Below, in pieces: positions 25,642 through 33,512 of a stretch of DNA of 34,305 nucleotides. This stretch comes from Lachnospiraceae bacterium (GTDB lineage Bacteria > Bacillota > Clostridia > Lachnospirales > Lachnospiraceae), in contig JAFZPG010000025.1 of assembly GCA_017550425.1 (NCBI GenBank), positions 1 to 34,305 on the forward strand. Direction: 5' to 3'. A program made the translations under genes and the position numbers. The notes beneath the pieces are model-generated. The model saw nothing but the letters and a program-made list of their open reading frames with translations. It did no database searches and was not told where the DNA came from. Each line of letters opens with the position of its first letter. Position 1 is the first letter of the stretch.

Positions 25642-27315
25642 TCAAACCCTATTGATAGGGAAGTCGATATTTTTGATCCTCGTCGTGCCGTCGCCGGCAT
25701 CGGCATATGCATCGTGTTTTCCGTCGAGCGCGCGTCCCAGGATGAAATTCCTGCCAAGCATGCGGGCAATGGACTTCTGCAGATCCGCCAGCCGCTGCTC
25801 CGTCAAAATGTCGTGGCTGCCCTTCTCGGAAAATACCAGTTTGAAGCCTCCGCGATACTCCGGCTGCGCATACTGCAGCGCGCTTCGAAGTAGCGCCGGC
25901 GCGTTTCGCCGGATCTCGTCCCAGTTCTCCAAAAGCAGGGGCAGGTCGTTTTCGGTCGCCATGGGCAGATCTTTGAACTCCTGCGCATCGCCTGCGTCGG
26001 CAGCTCCTAAGCTGCCCTGTGCGGGTGCGCTGCCTGCGGACGGGGTCTCCACATCATAGCGGGCCGCCTCTACAGCCTCTGTCGCGCCCTCAGCGGCGTT
26101 TTTCACGCTCTGTGCGAGGAACTGCGCATCGGCAGGGGCAACGCCGTTTTTGGCGAGATCTGCGACCATCTGCTCGAGTTTCGATATCCGCATCGAAAGA
26201 GCCTGGCCCGTATCGGCGCCGAGCATCTGCGGATACATCAGCCGGAGGACATCGACCTCCAACACCGCCCGCTTCTGCGTCGCCAGACGCAGCCGGTTCG
26301 TGGTCTCGGAAAAAACGCGGATGTAATTCATGAGCTGGTCCATGGTCATGGACTGCGCCAGCTGCTCGAGTTTCGGCCGCCGCTCCGGCAGGATGCCGAT
26401 CTCCTCGTCGGAGACCACGCCGGTCTGCAGCATAAGCAGGTTTCGCATAAACCAGACAAAATCGGAAATAAACTGACCCGGATCGCGGCCGGAATAGCAG
26501 ATATCGTCGATCTTCTGCAGGGCGCGACGCGTGTCGCAGTCGCGGATCGAAGTCATCAGATCGACAAAAACGTCCACATCGGAAGCACCGATGATCTCGA
26601 GCACCTGCTCATAGGTGAGTTTCTCGCCGAAGTGGAATGAGACACACTGCTCCAGGATCGACAGGGCGTCACGCATGGCGCCGTCGCCTGCGCGGGCAAT
26701 GTATCGCAGAGCATTTTCCTCTGCTTCCACCCCTTCCTTCTGTGTAATGCTCACGAGCTGGTCGTAGATGTACTCGGTCGGGATGCGCTTGAAATCGTAG
26801 CGCTGGCACCGGGACAGGACCGTCACCGGGATCTTGTGGACTTCTGTCGTCGCCAGGATGAAGATCACATAGGACGGCGGCTCTTCCAACGTTTTCAAAA
26901 GTGCGTTGTACGCGCCCGCGGACAGCATGTGCACCTCGTCGATGATGTAGACGCGGTACTTGCCTTCGGTCGGTGGGTATTTCACCTCTTCGCGGATCTC
27001 ACGGATGTTATCCACGCCGTTGTTGGATGCGGCGTCGATCTCCACGACGTTCATCGATGTCCCGTTCAGGATCCCCTTACAGGTCGCGCACTCATTGCAG
27101 CAGTTTCCGTTCTCCGGATGCTCGCAATTCACCGCACGGGCGAATATCTTAGCAATGGAGGTTTTACCGGTTCCGCGCGTTCCGCAGAACAGGTAGGCAT
27201 GACCCACACGTCCGCTCTTTATTTGATTTCGCAATGTCGTGACCACCGCTTCCTGACCGCGGACTTCGTCGAAGTTCTGCGGGCGGTGCTTACGATAAAA
27301 CGCCGTGTAAGCCAT
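25642..27315 (-). CDS. dnaX: DNA polymerase III subunit gamma/tau
   Basis: The product is 557 aa; the ATG at 27315 has AAGGAGAG upstream. It is the clamp-loader ATPase of the replicase. Walker A is GTRGTGKTS near 45-53, the zinc module has four Cys ([16 protein letters not shown]), Walker B is [10 protein letters not shown], and the sensor region is [12 protein letters not shown]. Residues 220-370 form the clamp-loader collar. After about 370 the sequence is variable and Ala/Glu-rich, leading into a short C-terminal domain. The reading frame is uninterrupted and I see no sign of the E. coli-type frameshift for a short gamma form. It lies 36 nt after pfkA and before ybaB. Confidence 0.97.
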   Translation of the reverse strand: MAYTAFYRKHRPQNFDEVRGQEAVVTTLRNQIKSGRVGHAYLFCGTRGTGKTSIAKIFARAVNCEHPENGNCCNECATCKGILNGTSMNVVEIDAASNNGVDNIREIREEVKYPPTEGKYRVYIIDEVHMLSAGAYNALLKTLEEPPSYVIFILATTEVHKIPVTVLSRCQRYDFKRIPTEYIYDQLVSITQKEGVEAEENALRYIARAGDGAMRDALSILEQCVSFHFGEKLTYEQVLEIIGASDVDVFVDLMTSIRDCDTRRALQKIDDICYSGRDPGQFISDFVWFMRNLLMLQTGVVSDEEIGILPERRPKLEQLAQSMTMDQLMNYIRVFSETTNRLRLATQKRAVLEVDVLRLMYPQMLGADTGQALSMRISKLEQMVADLAKNGVAPADAQFLAQSVKNAAEGATEAVEAARYDVETPSAGSAPAQGSLGAADAGDAQEFKDLPMATENDLPLLLENWDEIRRNAPALLRSALQYAQPEYRGGFKLVFSEKGSHDILTEQRLADLQKSIARMLGRNFILGRALDGKHDAYADAGDGTTRIKNIDFPINRV

Positions 27316-27351
27316 GCTCTCTCCTTTCGTAATTCTCTGTTTATGTATTTA

Positions 27352-28431
27352 TCAGTCGCCGAAGCAGATGCCCATGGCCTTCGCTTCGCGGATCATGCTG
27401 CAGTCGGGCTCGATCACTTTGAGTTTTCCTGCGATCTCCGAAAGCGGTACCGGGGTGGTCTCGCCGTTCACCATGCAGACCAGATGTCCGAAGTCTCTCT
27501 TCAGAATCAGTTCGCCGGCTGCGGCGCCGAGTCTCGAGGAAAGCACGCGGTCGTAAGCGCAAGGCGCGCCGCCACGCTGCATGTGTCCTGGAACCGTTAC
27601 GCGGACTTCCTGCCCGCCGTGCTCCAGGATCGCTGCCGATACTTCGTAAGCGACCGAAGGGTATTTCGCCGCGCGGGCTGCCAGTTCGGCTTTTTTCTCC
27701 TTCTTCGGAAGGTCTGCGACCTCCTTACTGATGGCGCCCTCAGCGACCGCCACGATGGAGAAACCTTTACCCGCCTTCGTGCGCTCTTTCAGCGCTCCGA
27801 TGACTTTATTGATATCGTACGGGATCTCGGGGATCAGGATGATGTCTGCCCCGCTGGCCATGCCGGCATACAGGGTCAGCCAGCCGACCTTATGTCCCAT
27901 AACTTCAACTACAAATACACGACCATGGGATGCCGCGGTGGTGTGGATCATATCGATCGCATTCGTCGCAACATCGATGGCGCTCTGGAAACCGAAGGTC
28001 ACATCCGTGCCCCAGACATCGTTATCGATGGTCTTCGGGAGGCCAATGACGTTCAGGCCTTCGTTTGCGAGCAGGTTCGCCGTCTTTAGGGAACCATTGC
28101 CACCGAGAACGACCAGGGCGTCCAGGTTCAGGTCGCGGTAGGTCTTCTTCATGGCCTCGACTTTATTCAATCCGTTTTCATCGGGCTCGTTGATCATCTT
28201 AAACGGGGTACGGGAGGTACCCAGGATCGTTCCTCCGATGGTCAGAATGCCTGAAAAATCCTGAGGCTTCATCCGGCGGAAATTCCCGTACATCAGGCCG
28301 CGGTAGCCCTCCAGAAATCCATAGATCTCAACCTTCTCTTTCGACTGATACAATGTCTTTGCCACGCCCCTCATGGTAGCGTTCAGCGCCTGGCAATCGC
28401 CTCCGCTGGTCAACATTCCGACTCTCAACAT
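27352..28431 (-). CDS. pfkA: 6-phosphofructokinase
   Basis: The product is 359 aa from the ATG at 28431, with GTGAGG 6 nt upstream; an earlier in-frame start would add 18 residues not found in the family. It phosphorylates fructose-6-phosphate, the committed step of glycolysis. Motifs: GGDCQALNATMRG (10-22), GGTILGTSR (67-74), GGNGS (110-114), PKTIDND (132-138, catalytic D136), MGHKVGWLTLYAGMASGAD, and VPGHMQRGGAP. G113 (E. coli G104) argues for ATP as donor; K133 (E. coli G124) places it with the G104/K124 group rather than classical PfkA. N112 replaces the usual Mg-binding Asp103, which is unusual. It is the first gene of the seven-gene operon. Confidence 0.93.
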   Translation of the reverse strand: MLRVGMLTSGGDCQALNATMRGVAKTLYQSKEKVEIYGFLEGYRGLMYGNFRRMKPQDFSGILTIGGTILGTSRTPFKMINEPDENGLNKVEAMKKTYRDLNLDALVVLGGNGSLKTANLLANEGLNVIGLPKTIDNDVWGTDVTFGFQSAIDVATNAIDMIHTTAASHGRVFVVEVMGHKVGWLTLYAGMASGADIILIPEIPYDINKVIGALKERTKAGKGFSIVAVAEGAISKEVADLPKKEKKAELAARAAKYPSVAYEVSAAILEHGGQEVRVTVPGHMQRGGAPCAYDRVLSSRLGAAAGELILKRDFGHLVCMVNGETTPVPLSEIAGKLKVIEPDCSMIREAKAMGICFGD

Positions 28432-28475
28432 ACATTGCCTCACTTTCTCTGCATTTGCAGGCATACTTACGTTAA

Positions 28476-28504
28476 AGTATACCACATTTTCCGCGGAAAT
28501 TCAA
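28476..28504 (-). promoter_or_regulatory. Promoter of the pfkA-dnaX-recR operon
   Basis: On the minus strand a -35 TTGAAT (28504-28499), 17-nt spacer and -10 TATACT with upstream TGG (28481-28476), about 45 nt before the pfkA start. No other clear promoter was seen in the short gaps downstream. Confidence 0.75.
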
Positions 28505-28521
28505 CGAGGATTTCGGGAATC

Positions 28522-28554
28522 AAAAGCGGCGGGAAGGAAACTTCCCGCCGCTTT
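28522..28554 (-). terminator. Terminator of the solute-binding protein operon
   Basis: AAAGCGGCGGGAAG, a GAAA loop, then CTTCCCGCCGCTTT form a perfect 14-bp stem. Reading leftward it ends in TTTT, about 30 nt after the stop of the truncated gene. Confidence 0.9.
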
Positions 28555-28584
28555 CTTATACCGGAGGGATGCCCCCTCAACCGA

Positions 28585-28797
28585 TTATTTCAACTTTTTG
28601 ATTGCGTTATTCTGATCTGCAATGATTTTTTCCCAGTTCTCCATATTGGCCTTGATGCCGTCTGCCGGGGTCGTATCACCGGCGAAAAGCGGATGAAGGA
28701 AATCATTCATTATACTTTCATAGTAGAGGCCATGCACATACAGTTCCAGACGGGACTTAATGTTCCTGCCTCGCTTCATCCTCCTTTGTTTTTTCAT
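28585..28797 (-). pseudogene. Deleted remnant of a solute-binding protein gene
   Basis: The 70-codon frame keeps a good ribosome binding site (GGAGGAG before the ATG at 28797) and an opening MKKQRRMKRG much like the neighbouring solute-binding protein (MKKRKKKAAW). It then jumps to a segment typical of the end of family-1 solute-binding proteins. RLELYVHGLYYE...MENWEKIIADQNNAIKK aligns by eye with RLDLYVSGLEDV...MPALNAVIREQNDCLSR of the gene just upstream. The signal peptide and ligand-binding lobes are missing. The simplest reading is an in-frame internal deletion in a paralogue. It could still be expressed as a small protein, since frame and RBS are intact. Confidence 0.65.
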
Positions 28798-28821
28798 AAT
28801 TCTCCTCCATCTCAGGAAGGA

Positions 28822-31698
28822 TCAGGCCTTCCTGTTTCGATTACGCTTTATAACAACGGCTCCTGCAGCACCGAGCAGAATCACTGCTCCGCAAATAACA
28901 AACGGCCATACATTATTGCCCTTTGTGTCTGATGCCGCATCCGTGGGAGCCGCGAGCGTCCCGTCCTGTTTATCTTCCGATCCGGCTTCGGTCGGCTCCG
29001 TCGAAACCTCGGTCTGTGCCTCCATCGGCGCTTCTGTAAGTGCTTCGGTAGGCTTCTCGGTCGGCTCCTCCGTTGGCGCTTCCGTCAGTGCTTCTGTCGG
29101 TTCTTCGGTCGTGGTTTCCGGTTCGGTCGACTCCGTCTCCGAATACGCAGCGAACGGGAAGATCTCAACAGGCATGCTTGCGTAATCACTTTCAAACTGT
29201 CCATGAACATCCTGAGCCACGAGATATACGAAATAATCCTCTCCCAAATCCGGGGCTAACACAATCGTAAGAGTACCGTCGTTGATCGAACCATCTACGT
29301 CCAGATCCTCATATTGCAATATCTTAGCATCCGAGTTTCCTCTGGTATACTCTTTATCCAAAACCAGCACGGACAGCCGGTTGGGGGTGTGTTTTCCCGC
29401 AACCGAATACGACAACGTGAGCGTATTTCCCGATCTTACGACCCCCGGATCCTCCAAAACATGCAAACGAATCTCGTCATCCAGCAAGGTCAGTTTATAT
29501 GCTCCATGTCCGCTGTTATCCACAGAAGCCAATGAAGAAAACAAAACGTAGGAAAGATCCAAATTCAGCGCCGGACTGACACCTCGTTGCATGCCGATAC
29601 GCTCGAAGTGACTGAAGACGTCCCCATCTGTGTCAACATAACCGGAAGCGGCTTTGCTTTCAGCAGAGGCGGATCGGATCCACCAGGAGGATGCTGTACC
29701 CCCTGCGAGGATCATATATTTCCTACGAGAATCATCCAGCCAAGATTCAGGATCATAACCATATGATCGGTTTCGAATATCCTCAATATCCAGAAGAAAG
29801 ATCTTTTCACCGATAAGCGCTGAATATGCCTCGAAAGTATCGCCTAATTCCGGCTCCCGGTCATGCGCCGCGATCACACTGGATGCGATGGCATTTCTTT
29901 CCGCCTCGGAAAACACATTCGGCTTCAACAAAAAGGCCTCTCCATTCAACCCGGCCCTCAGGTCGCTGTATCTCCAATCATTGAGTTGCGAAGCTCCTTC
30001 GTTTACTTTTCCATCTGCGTCAAATGGTGCCATATATAAGATTTCATCGCAGTCGAGCAGCATGGTCCGTCCGCCATAAATTTCGGTCGTGGGATCCAGT
30101 ACACGATACTTCACCGGGAGGCCATCATACTTCCCGAAATACACAAAATCCCCTTCCCATTTCGTATGAAATTCAGTAGGATCGTCCGGCGATCCAATCT
30201 CACCGATACCAAGGGATATGTTCTGCCTCTCCGGTTTCGGATCTTCCGGTTCAGTTTCCAAAAGAGAAATCCCATACACCCTCGATAAACAATCATTCTG
30301 TTCACGGATCACCGCATTCAAAGCAGGCATCTGCGATTGGATCGCTTCCTGAGGAGTCACCGCGCCTGCGGCGATATCCCAGATAAAACCCGACCCCAAA
30401 ACGTCTTCCAGTCCGCTTACATACAGGTCCAGACGCTGTCGGGTCTTCCCGCTCTTCATTCTATTCAAAGTCTCGTCGACCGCCCTGGTGTCTTTATAAG
30501 CAGGATAATACTCTTCCTTCCATGCGTCGCCATCTTCATAACCCGGAACCGGATCTGTATACAGATCGAAAGCGAATGCGATCTCATTTGCTTCATCATG
30601 ACTGTACGATGAAGGAATAAACAAAACTTGTTCTCTTTCGGTCGCAACCGGTTCCTGTCCATCCGGGCAGGGAAACATCACAAAGCCCCATTCATCGGAC
30701 ATAGTCCAAAGATCGGCCTTAGCATATTCTTCCGTCACGCGCATGGCAGCCTCGCCCCGAGTGAAGCAATCTTTAAAATAATCCCAATCGGAACCATTCG
30801 GCTGAGGCTCGGCGTACTTCTGCCACATATTATTGGCCCAATTCAGGGCATCGAGAAAACCCTTCGTTCCCATTTGATTGATAAAGTGGCCTTCGGTGTC
30901 CTTCGTTAACAGATCTGTTCCTGAAGAGTAGATAGCCGCCTGGAAATAATCGTAATTATATCCGACCATGCCCCACGTATCGATGTCGCCATCATGATCT
31001 GTGTCTCGGGTACAGGCCCGCAAAACCTCTTCAAATTTGGACCAGGTCCACGTTCCGTTCTTCTGAAGATCATACAGCGTTTCCGCGCCATATCCCGCTT
31101 CCTGCAAGAGCCTTTTGTTATAGAAGATGCCATACCGCGGCTCATGACCGACTGCCATGCCATAGACATGCCCACCGACCGAAGTCGCCTCCAGAACTCC
31201 CTGATTCCACTTCTCTTCTCTGAAATCCAGATTGGACAAAGGATCGAGCGGAGCCATCATCCAGTTGTTGAAAAGACTCGGAAACCATGATGCATCCAGG
31301 GTGCAGATCTGGCCGATCGGATCTCCCGCCGTAATGGAAGAAGAGAGTTGCGTCGTGTAACTCTCGCCCCATCCGCCGATATTATCGGTATGGATCGTGA
31401 AGTGAAAGGTCTTCTGGATATCGTCATAATAATCCAGACGATCTTTCTCATACTGATTACTCGGTTCTTTCGGCTCGCCTTCATACCAGTTAACGATCCG
31501 AACATCCCTGCCTTTAAGATCCACACCCGTAGAATATGGCCCAACAATACATTTTTTCGGATCCTCTTCATTTGTTTCTGTTTCCTCAGGGGCAGCGAAA
31601 ACCGATCCCTGTCCCATGCCCGAACTTCCCGCGATCAGGGTCAATGCCAAAACAGGCGGCGCAACGACCCATGCCGCCTTCTTCTTTCTTTTTTTCAT
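28822..31698 (-). CDS. Surface-anchored fusion: family-1 solute-binding protein + DUF6273-like domain + Thr/Glu/Pro repeats
   Basis: The product is 958 aa. The ATG at 31698 has GGAGGAG 7 nt upstream, which places a signal peptide (MKKRKKKAAWVVAPPVLALTLIAG, probable cut after SVFA) at the N-terminus. Residues about 45-490 resemble a type-1 extracellular sugar-binding protein (e.g. GHVYGMAVGHEPRYGIFYNKRLL). Residues about 510-735 resemble DUF6273 (FVYFGKYDGLPVKYRVLD, LNDWRYSDLRAGLNGEAF, SSWWIRSAS, GVSPALNLDL). A beta-rich Ig-like part runs to about 845. Next is a spacer of Thr/Glu/Pro repeats (PTEALTEAPTEEPTEK), and last a helix (WPFVICGAVILLGAAGAVVI) with a basic tail. It has no LPXTG motif, so it is held by the helix. 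No permease genes are adjacent. Ligand and purpose are unknown. Confidence 0.88.
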   Translation of the reverse strand: MKKRKKKAAWVVAPPVLALTLIAGSSGMGQGSVFAAPEETETNEEDPKKCIVGPYSTGVDLKGRDVRIVNWYEGEPKEPSNQYEKDRLDYYDDIQKTFHFTIHTDNIGGWGESYTTQLSSSITAGDPIGQICTLDASWFPSLFNNWMMAPLDPLSNLDFREEKWNQGVLEATSVGGHVYGMAVGHEPRYGIFYNKRLLQEAGYGAETLYDLQKNGTWTWSKFEEVLRACTRDTDHDGDIDTWGMVGYNYDYFQAAIYSSGTDLLTKDTEGHFINQMGTKGFLDALNWANNMWQKYAEPQPNGSDWDYFKDCFTRGEAAMRVTEEYAKADLWTMSDEWGFVMFPCPDGQEPVATEREQVLFIPSSYSHDEANEIAFAFDLYTDPVPGYEDGDAWKEEYYPAYKDTRAVDETLNRMKSGKTRQRLDLYVSGLEDVLGSGFIWDIAAGAVTPQEAIQSQMPALNAVIREQNDCLSRVYGISLLETEPEDPKPERQNISLGIGEIGSPDDPTEFHTKWEGDFVYFGKYDGLPVKYRVLDPTTEIYGGRTMLLDCDEILYMAPFDADGKVNEGASQLNDWRYSDLRAGLNGEAFLLKPNVFSEAERNAIASSVIAAHDREPELGDTFEAYSALIGEKIFLLDIEDIRNRSYGYDPESWLDDSRRKYMILAGGTASSWWIRSASAESKAASGYVDTDGDVFSHFERIGMQRGVSPALNLDLSYVLFSSLASVDNSGHGAYKLTLLDDEIRLHVLEDPGVVRSGNTLTLSYSVAGKHTPNRLSVLVLDKEYTRGNSDAKILQYEDLDVDGSINDGTLTIVLAPDLGEDYFVYLVAQDVHGQFESDYASMPVEIFPFAAYSETESTEPETTTEEPTEALTEAPTEEPTEKPTEALTEAPMEAQTEVSTEPTEAGSEDKQDGTLAAPTDAASDTKGNNVWPFVICGAVILLGAAGAVVIKRNRNRKA

Positions 31699-31817
31699 AA
31701 TAGTCTCCTCCATGTATGCTTTTCTCATGCACCTTACGCCGTGCACACATCGGTCTTTTGATCTTCGTTCTTACTTATATAGACCGCATTTGTTTCCGAA
31801 TCTTACATCTTACTGTC

Positions 31818-31846
31818 ATTATACTACCATCGGTTGAAATCCGCAA
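31818..31846 (-). promoter_or_regulatory. Promoter of the solute-binding fusion gene
   Basis: On the minus strand a -35 TTGCGG (31846-31841), 17-nt spacer and perfect -10 TATAAT (31823-31818). It is back to back with the SRP RNA promoter. Confidence 0.7.
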
Positions 31847-31858
31847 TTCATTTTCCGC

Positions 31859-31887
31859 TTGACGAACCCCCGAAAAACGTGTATAGT
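31859..31887 (+). promoter_or_regulatory. Strong promoter of the SRP RNA gene
   Basis: A -35 TTGACG (31859-31864), 17-nt spacer and -10 TATAGT (31882-31887) lie directly before the predicted RNA start near 31893, as expected for a highly expressed stable RNA. Confidence 0.85.
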
Positions 31888-31892
31888 ATAAG

Positions 31893-32150
31893 GGCGCAGC
31901 CGGGGAGTTAGCGGTGCCCTGTACTTGCAATCCGCTATAGCAAGGGTGATGTCCCGTTTCGGGTTGGCCAGGTAGGGCTGCCCTTAGCAAGTGACGTTGA
32001 CGTTTGAGTCTCACGCAATAGCAGCCCATGAACCGTGTCAGGTCAGAGATGGAGCAGCACTAAGTGGTTTCTGTTATGTGCCGTGAGGAAGCTTGGGCCG
32101 AGTTAACTACTGAGGTAACGCCTATTTATCCATCACAACACGGGACGCGC
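31893..32150 (+). ncRNA. ffs: Signal recognition particle RNA, large bacterial type
   Basis: The sequence follows the roughly 265-nt SRP RNA of Firmicutes, with Alu and S domains. The Alu part has GTTAGCGGTGCCCTGTAC and GCAATCCGCTATAGCAAGG. The middle has GTGACGTTGACGTT. The S-domain tip is CATGAACCGTGTCAGGTC followed by GGAGCAGCACTAAGTGG. After that come TTATGTGCCGTGAGGAAGCTTGG and GAGTTAACTACTGAGGTAACG. It forms the RNA scaffold for Ffh and FtsY in co-translational membrane targeting. At the tip the usual GGAA tetraloop closed by C-G is replaced by GAGA (32046-32049) closed by A-T. The 3' end is approximate. Its closeness to dnaX, only one surface-gene operon away, fits the usual Firmicutes neighbourhood. 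Confidence 0.93.
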
Positions 32151-32192
32151 TGTTTTAATATGATCCGCAGGATCATATTAAAACTGCGCGTC
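32144..32192 (+). other. Long hairpin at the 3' end of the SRP RNA
   Basis: Two 23-nt arms (32144-32166 and 32170-32192) pair with only one T-T mismatch around a GCA loop: GACGCGC, mismatch, then a 15-nt AT-rich part. The left arm overlaps the predicted SRP RNA end. It may stop or protect the SRP RNA 3' end and separate it from the membrane-protein gene starting at 32241. There is no T-run right after the stem, so it is not a standard terminator. Confidence 0.7.
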
Positions 32193-32240
32193 AGTGCTCG
32201 AAACCAATCCAAACATAACCATAAGACAAGGTATACGACT

Positions 32241-32831
32241 ATGGATGATGATTTTTTCGACCTTCCGGAAGCTGAAAAAACCAAGTCGCAGGAGAAGCAT
32301 GAGCCCGGCTCATCTGCTCCCTCTGTTCGTGCGTCCTCACCGCAGGAGCCGGCTCAAAACGACGGCGATCTTCCCACCCCCAATCTGAACTACGTGCCCG
32401 GGATGCAGCAGGATCCGCAACAGCAGATGCCTGCCGTGCAGCCGCCCACGATGCCTTACAGTGAGGAGGAAGCCCGCTCCGATCAGTATAAAGCAGGTTT
32501 CAACGACGGGTACTACACCGGCTACACAAACGCTATGCGCGACCACCCTTCGTTCACCTGGGACAATGATCGCAAATCCCGCCAGAGCTTCACGTTCGGC
32601 CTGATCTCGATCTTCACCATCTTCATCCCCTTCATTTCGATCGCCGCTGCCATAGCTGCCATCGTCATGGCCCTGCAGTCGCGCAATCACGGTAAGTTCC
32701 CGCAGCGCTCGCTGTACGGTCTGATCCTCGGCATCACCGCCGCCGTGCTTATGGTCATTGCCCTCATCATCGCCATGACCTATCTGCAGACGCCCGAAGG
32801 GCAGAAATTTATGGAAAACTTTTACAAATAG
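32241..32831 (+). CDS. Small membrane protein with two C-terminal helices (DUF4190-like)
   Basis: The product is 196 aa from the ATG at 32241, with AAGG 9 nt upstream; in-frame starts further upstream lie inside the SRP RNA. Residues 1-110 are polar and rich in Pro, Gln and Glu, predicted disordered. A short motif YKAGFNDGYYTGYTNAMRD follows. Two hydrophobic segments, SFTFGLISIFTIFIPFISIAAAIAAIVMAL and a second near 165-185, are separated by QSRNHGKFPQRS. This helix-loop-helix layout is like the DUF4190 family of small membrane proteins, whose role is not known. It may be read from the SRP RNA promoter past the hairpin, since no separate promoter is obvious. A strong terminator follows. Confidence 0.75.
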   Translation: MDDDFFDLPEAEKTKSQEKHEPGSSAPSVRASSPQEPAQNDGDLPTPNLNYVPGMQQDPQQQMPAVQPPTMPYSEEEARSDQYKAGFNDGYYTGYTNAMRDHPSFTWDNDRKSRQSFTFGLISIFTIFIPFISIAAAIAAIVMALQSRNHGKFPQRSLYGLILGITAAVLMVIALIIAMTYLQTPEGQKFMENFYK

Positions 32832-32843
32832 AGTATAGACAAG

Positions 32844-32877
32844 ACCGCCGCGACCCGATCGGATCGCGGCGGTTTCT
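32844..32877. terminator. Terminator between convergent genes
   Basis: ACCGCCGCGA (32844-32853) and TCGCGGCGGT (32864-32873) form a perfect 10-bp stem followed by TTCTT. It sits between the stops of two converging genes and may serve both. Confidence 0.85.
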
Positions 32878-32894
32878 TATGTCCTATACTTCGC

Positions 32895-33413
32895 TCAGAT
32901 ATATTCCACGCCGAGTTTGCGCAGTTTTGCCCTCTTCTTCTGAACCTTTTTATCCGGGAACCGGCGGCCAATGCTGTCCGTCAGCATGTAGACTTTCAGT
33001 CCGGCTTTCACGGCGCCCTTCGCAGTCGCGCCGACGCAGCCGCACTCATCCAGTCCGCACAGGACCACCTCGGAGTACCCGACCTGCTCCACGTGCTTTC
33101 GGAACGCCTTTGCGGTAAATGAATTGGAGAAATATTTCTCAAACACGAGATCCGAGGCCACGTTCAGCCCGTCGTAAAGTCTGGCGCCAGGCGTGCCCTG
33201 GATCGTAAAGCCGATGAACACTCGGTTTGTGATAATGTTTTGGAACACCTGCTTGATGTAAATAATGTCGTATCCCTGCTCCTGATAACGCGCGATCGAA
33301 GCATTGACCGCTGCAACCAGTTCGTCCATATCATAGGAAAACATCTTCTTTCGACCCTCACGCAGGTAGTCACTCTGCATGTCGATCACGATCAGCGCCT
33401 TTTTCTCTTCCAT
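32895..33413 (-). CDS. Isochorismatase-fold cysteine hydrolase
   Basis: The product is 172 aa from the ATG at 33413, with AGGAGGG just upstream; an earlier in-frame ATG 30 nt away has no such site. The catalytic triad of the cysteine hydrolase fold is present: D11 (IVIDMQSDY), K93 (VFEKYFSNSF) and C126 (GLDECGCVGATA). Members include nicotinamidases, isochorismatases and N-carbamoyl amide hydrolases; size suits a nicotinamidase-like or unassigned hydrolase. The usual His-rich metal site of PncA is not apparent, so the substrate is uncertain. It is preceded by an extended -10 promoter inside an inverted repeat. It lies 99 nt after the XRE regulator gene on the same strand. Confidence 0.9.
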   Translation of the reverse strand: MEEKKALIVIDMQSDYLREGRKKMFSYDMDELVAAVNASIARYQEQGYDIIYIKQVFQNIITNRVFIGFTIQGTPGARLYDGLNVASDLVFEKYFSNSFTAKAFRKHVEQVGYSEVVLCGLDECGCVGATAKGAVKAGLKVYMLTDSIGRRFPDKKVQKKRAKLRKLGVEYI

Positions 33414-33438
33414 CTTCCCTCCTGCGGTGCAAAAAAAT

Positions 33439-33504
33439 CTCATGTCATATCTGCACCTTCAAACACACAGTACAGATTATAACATGAGAGGTTGTTTTTG
33501 TATA
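33439..33504 (-). promoter_or_regulatory. Promoter with overlapping inverted repeat before the hydrolase gene
   Basis: On the minus strand TATACA (33504-33499), a 17-nt spacer and TGTTATAAT, an extended perfect -10 (33481-33476). CTCATGT with TCTG (33439-33453) and CAGA with ACATGAG (33473-33488) form an imperfect inverted repeat that covers the -10, as an operator might. A second hairpin GGTGCA/TGCACC lies directly before the ribosome binding site. Confidence 0.55.
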
Positions 33505-33512
33505 CATCCGGA

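Noticed and set aside
25642-27315. E. coli-type programmed frameshift in dnaX
   Set aside because: The reading frame is continuous to a normal stop and I saw no A6G-type slippery site followed by an obvious hairpin.
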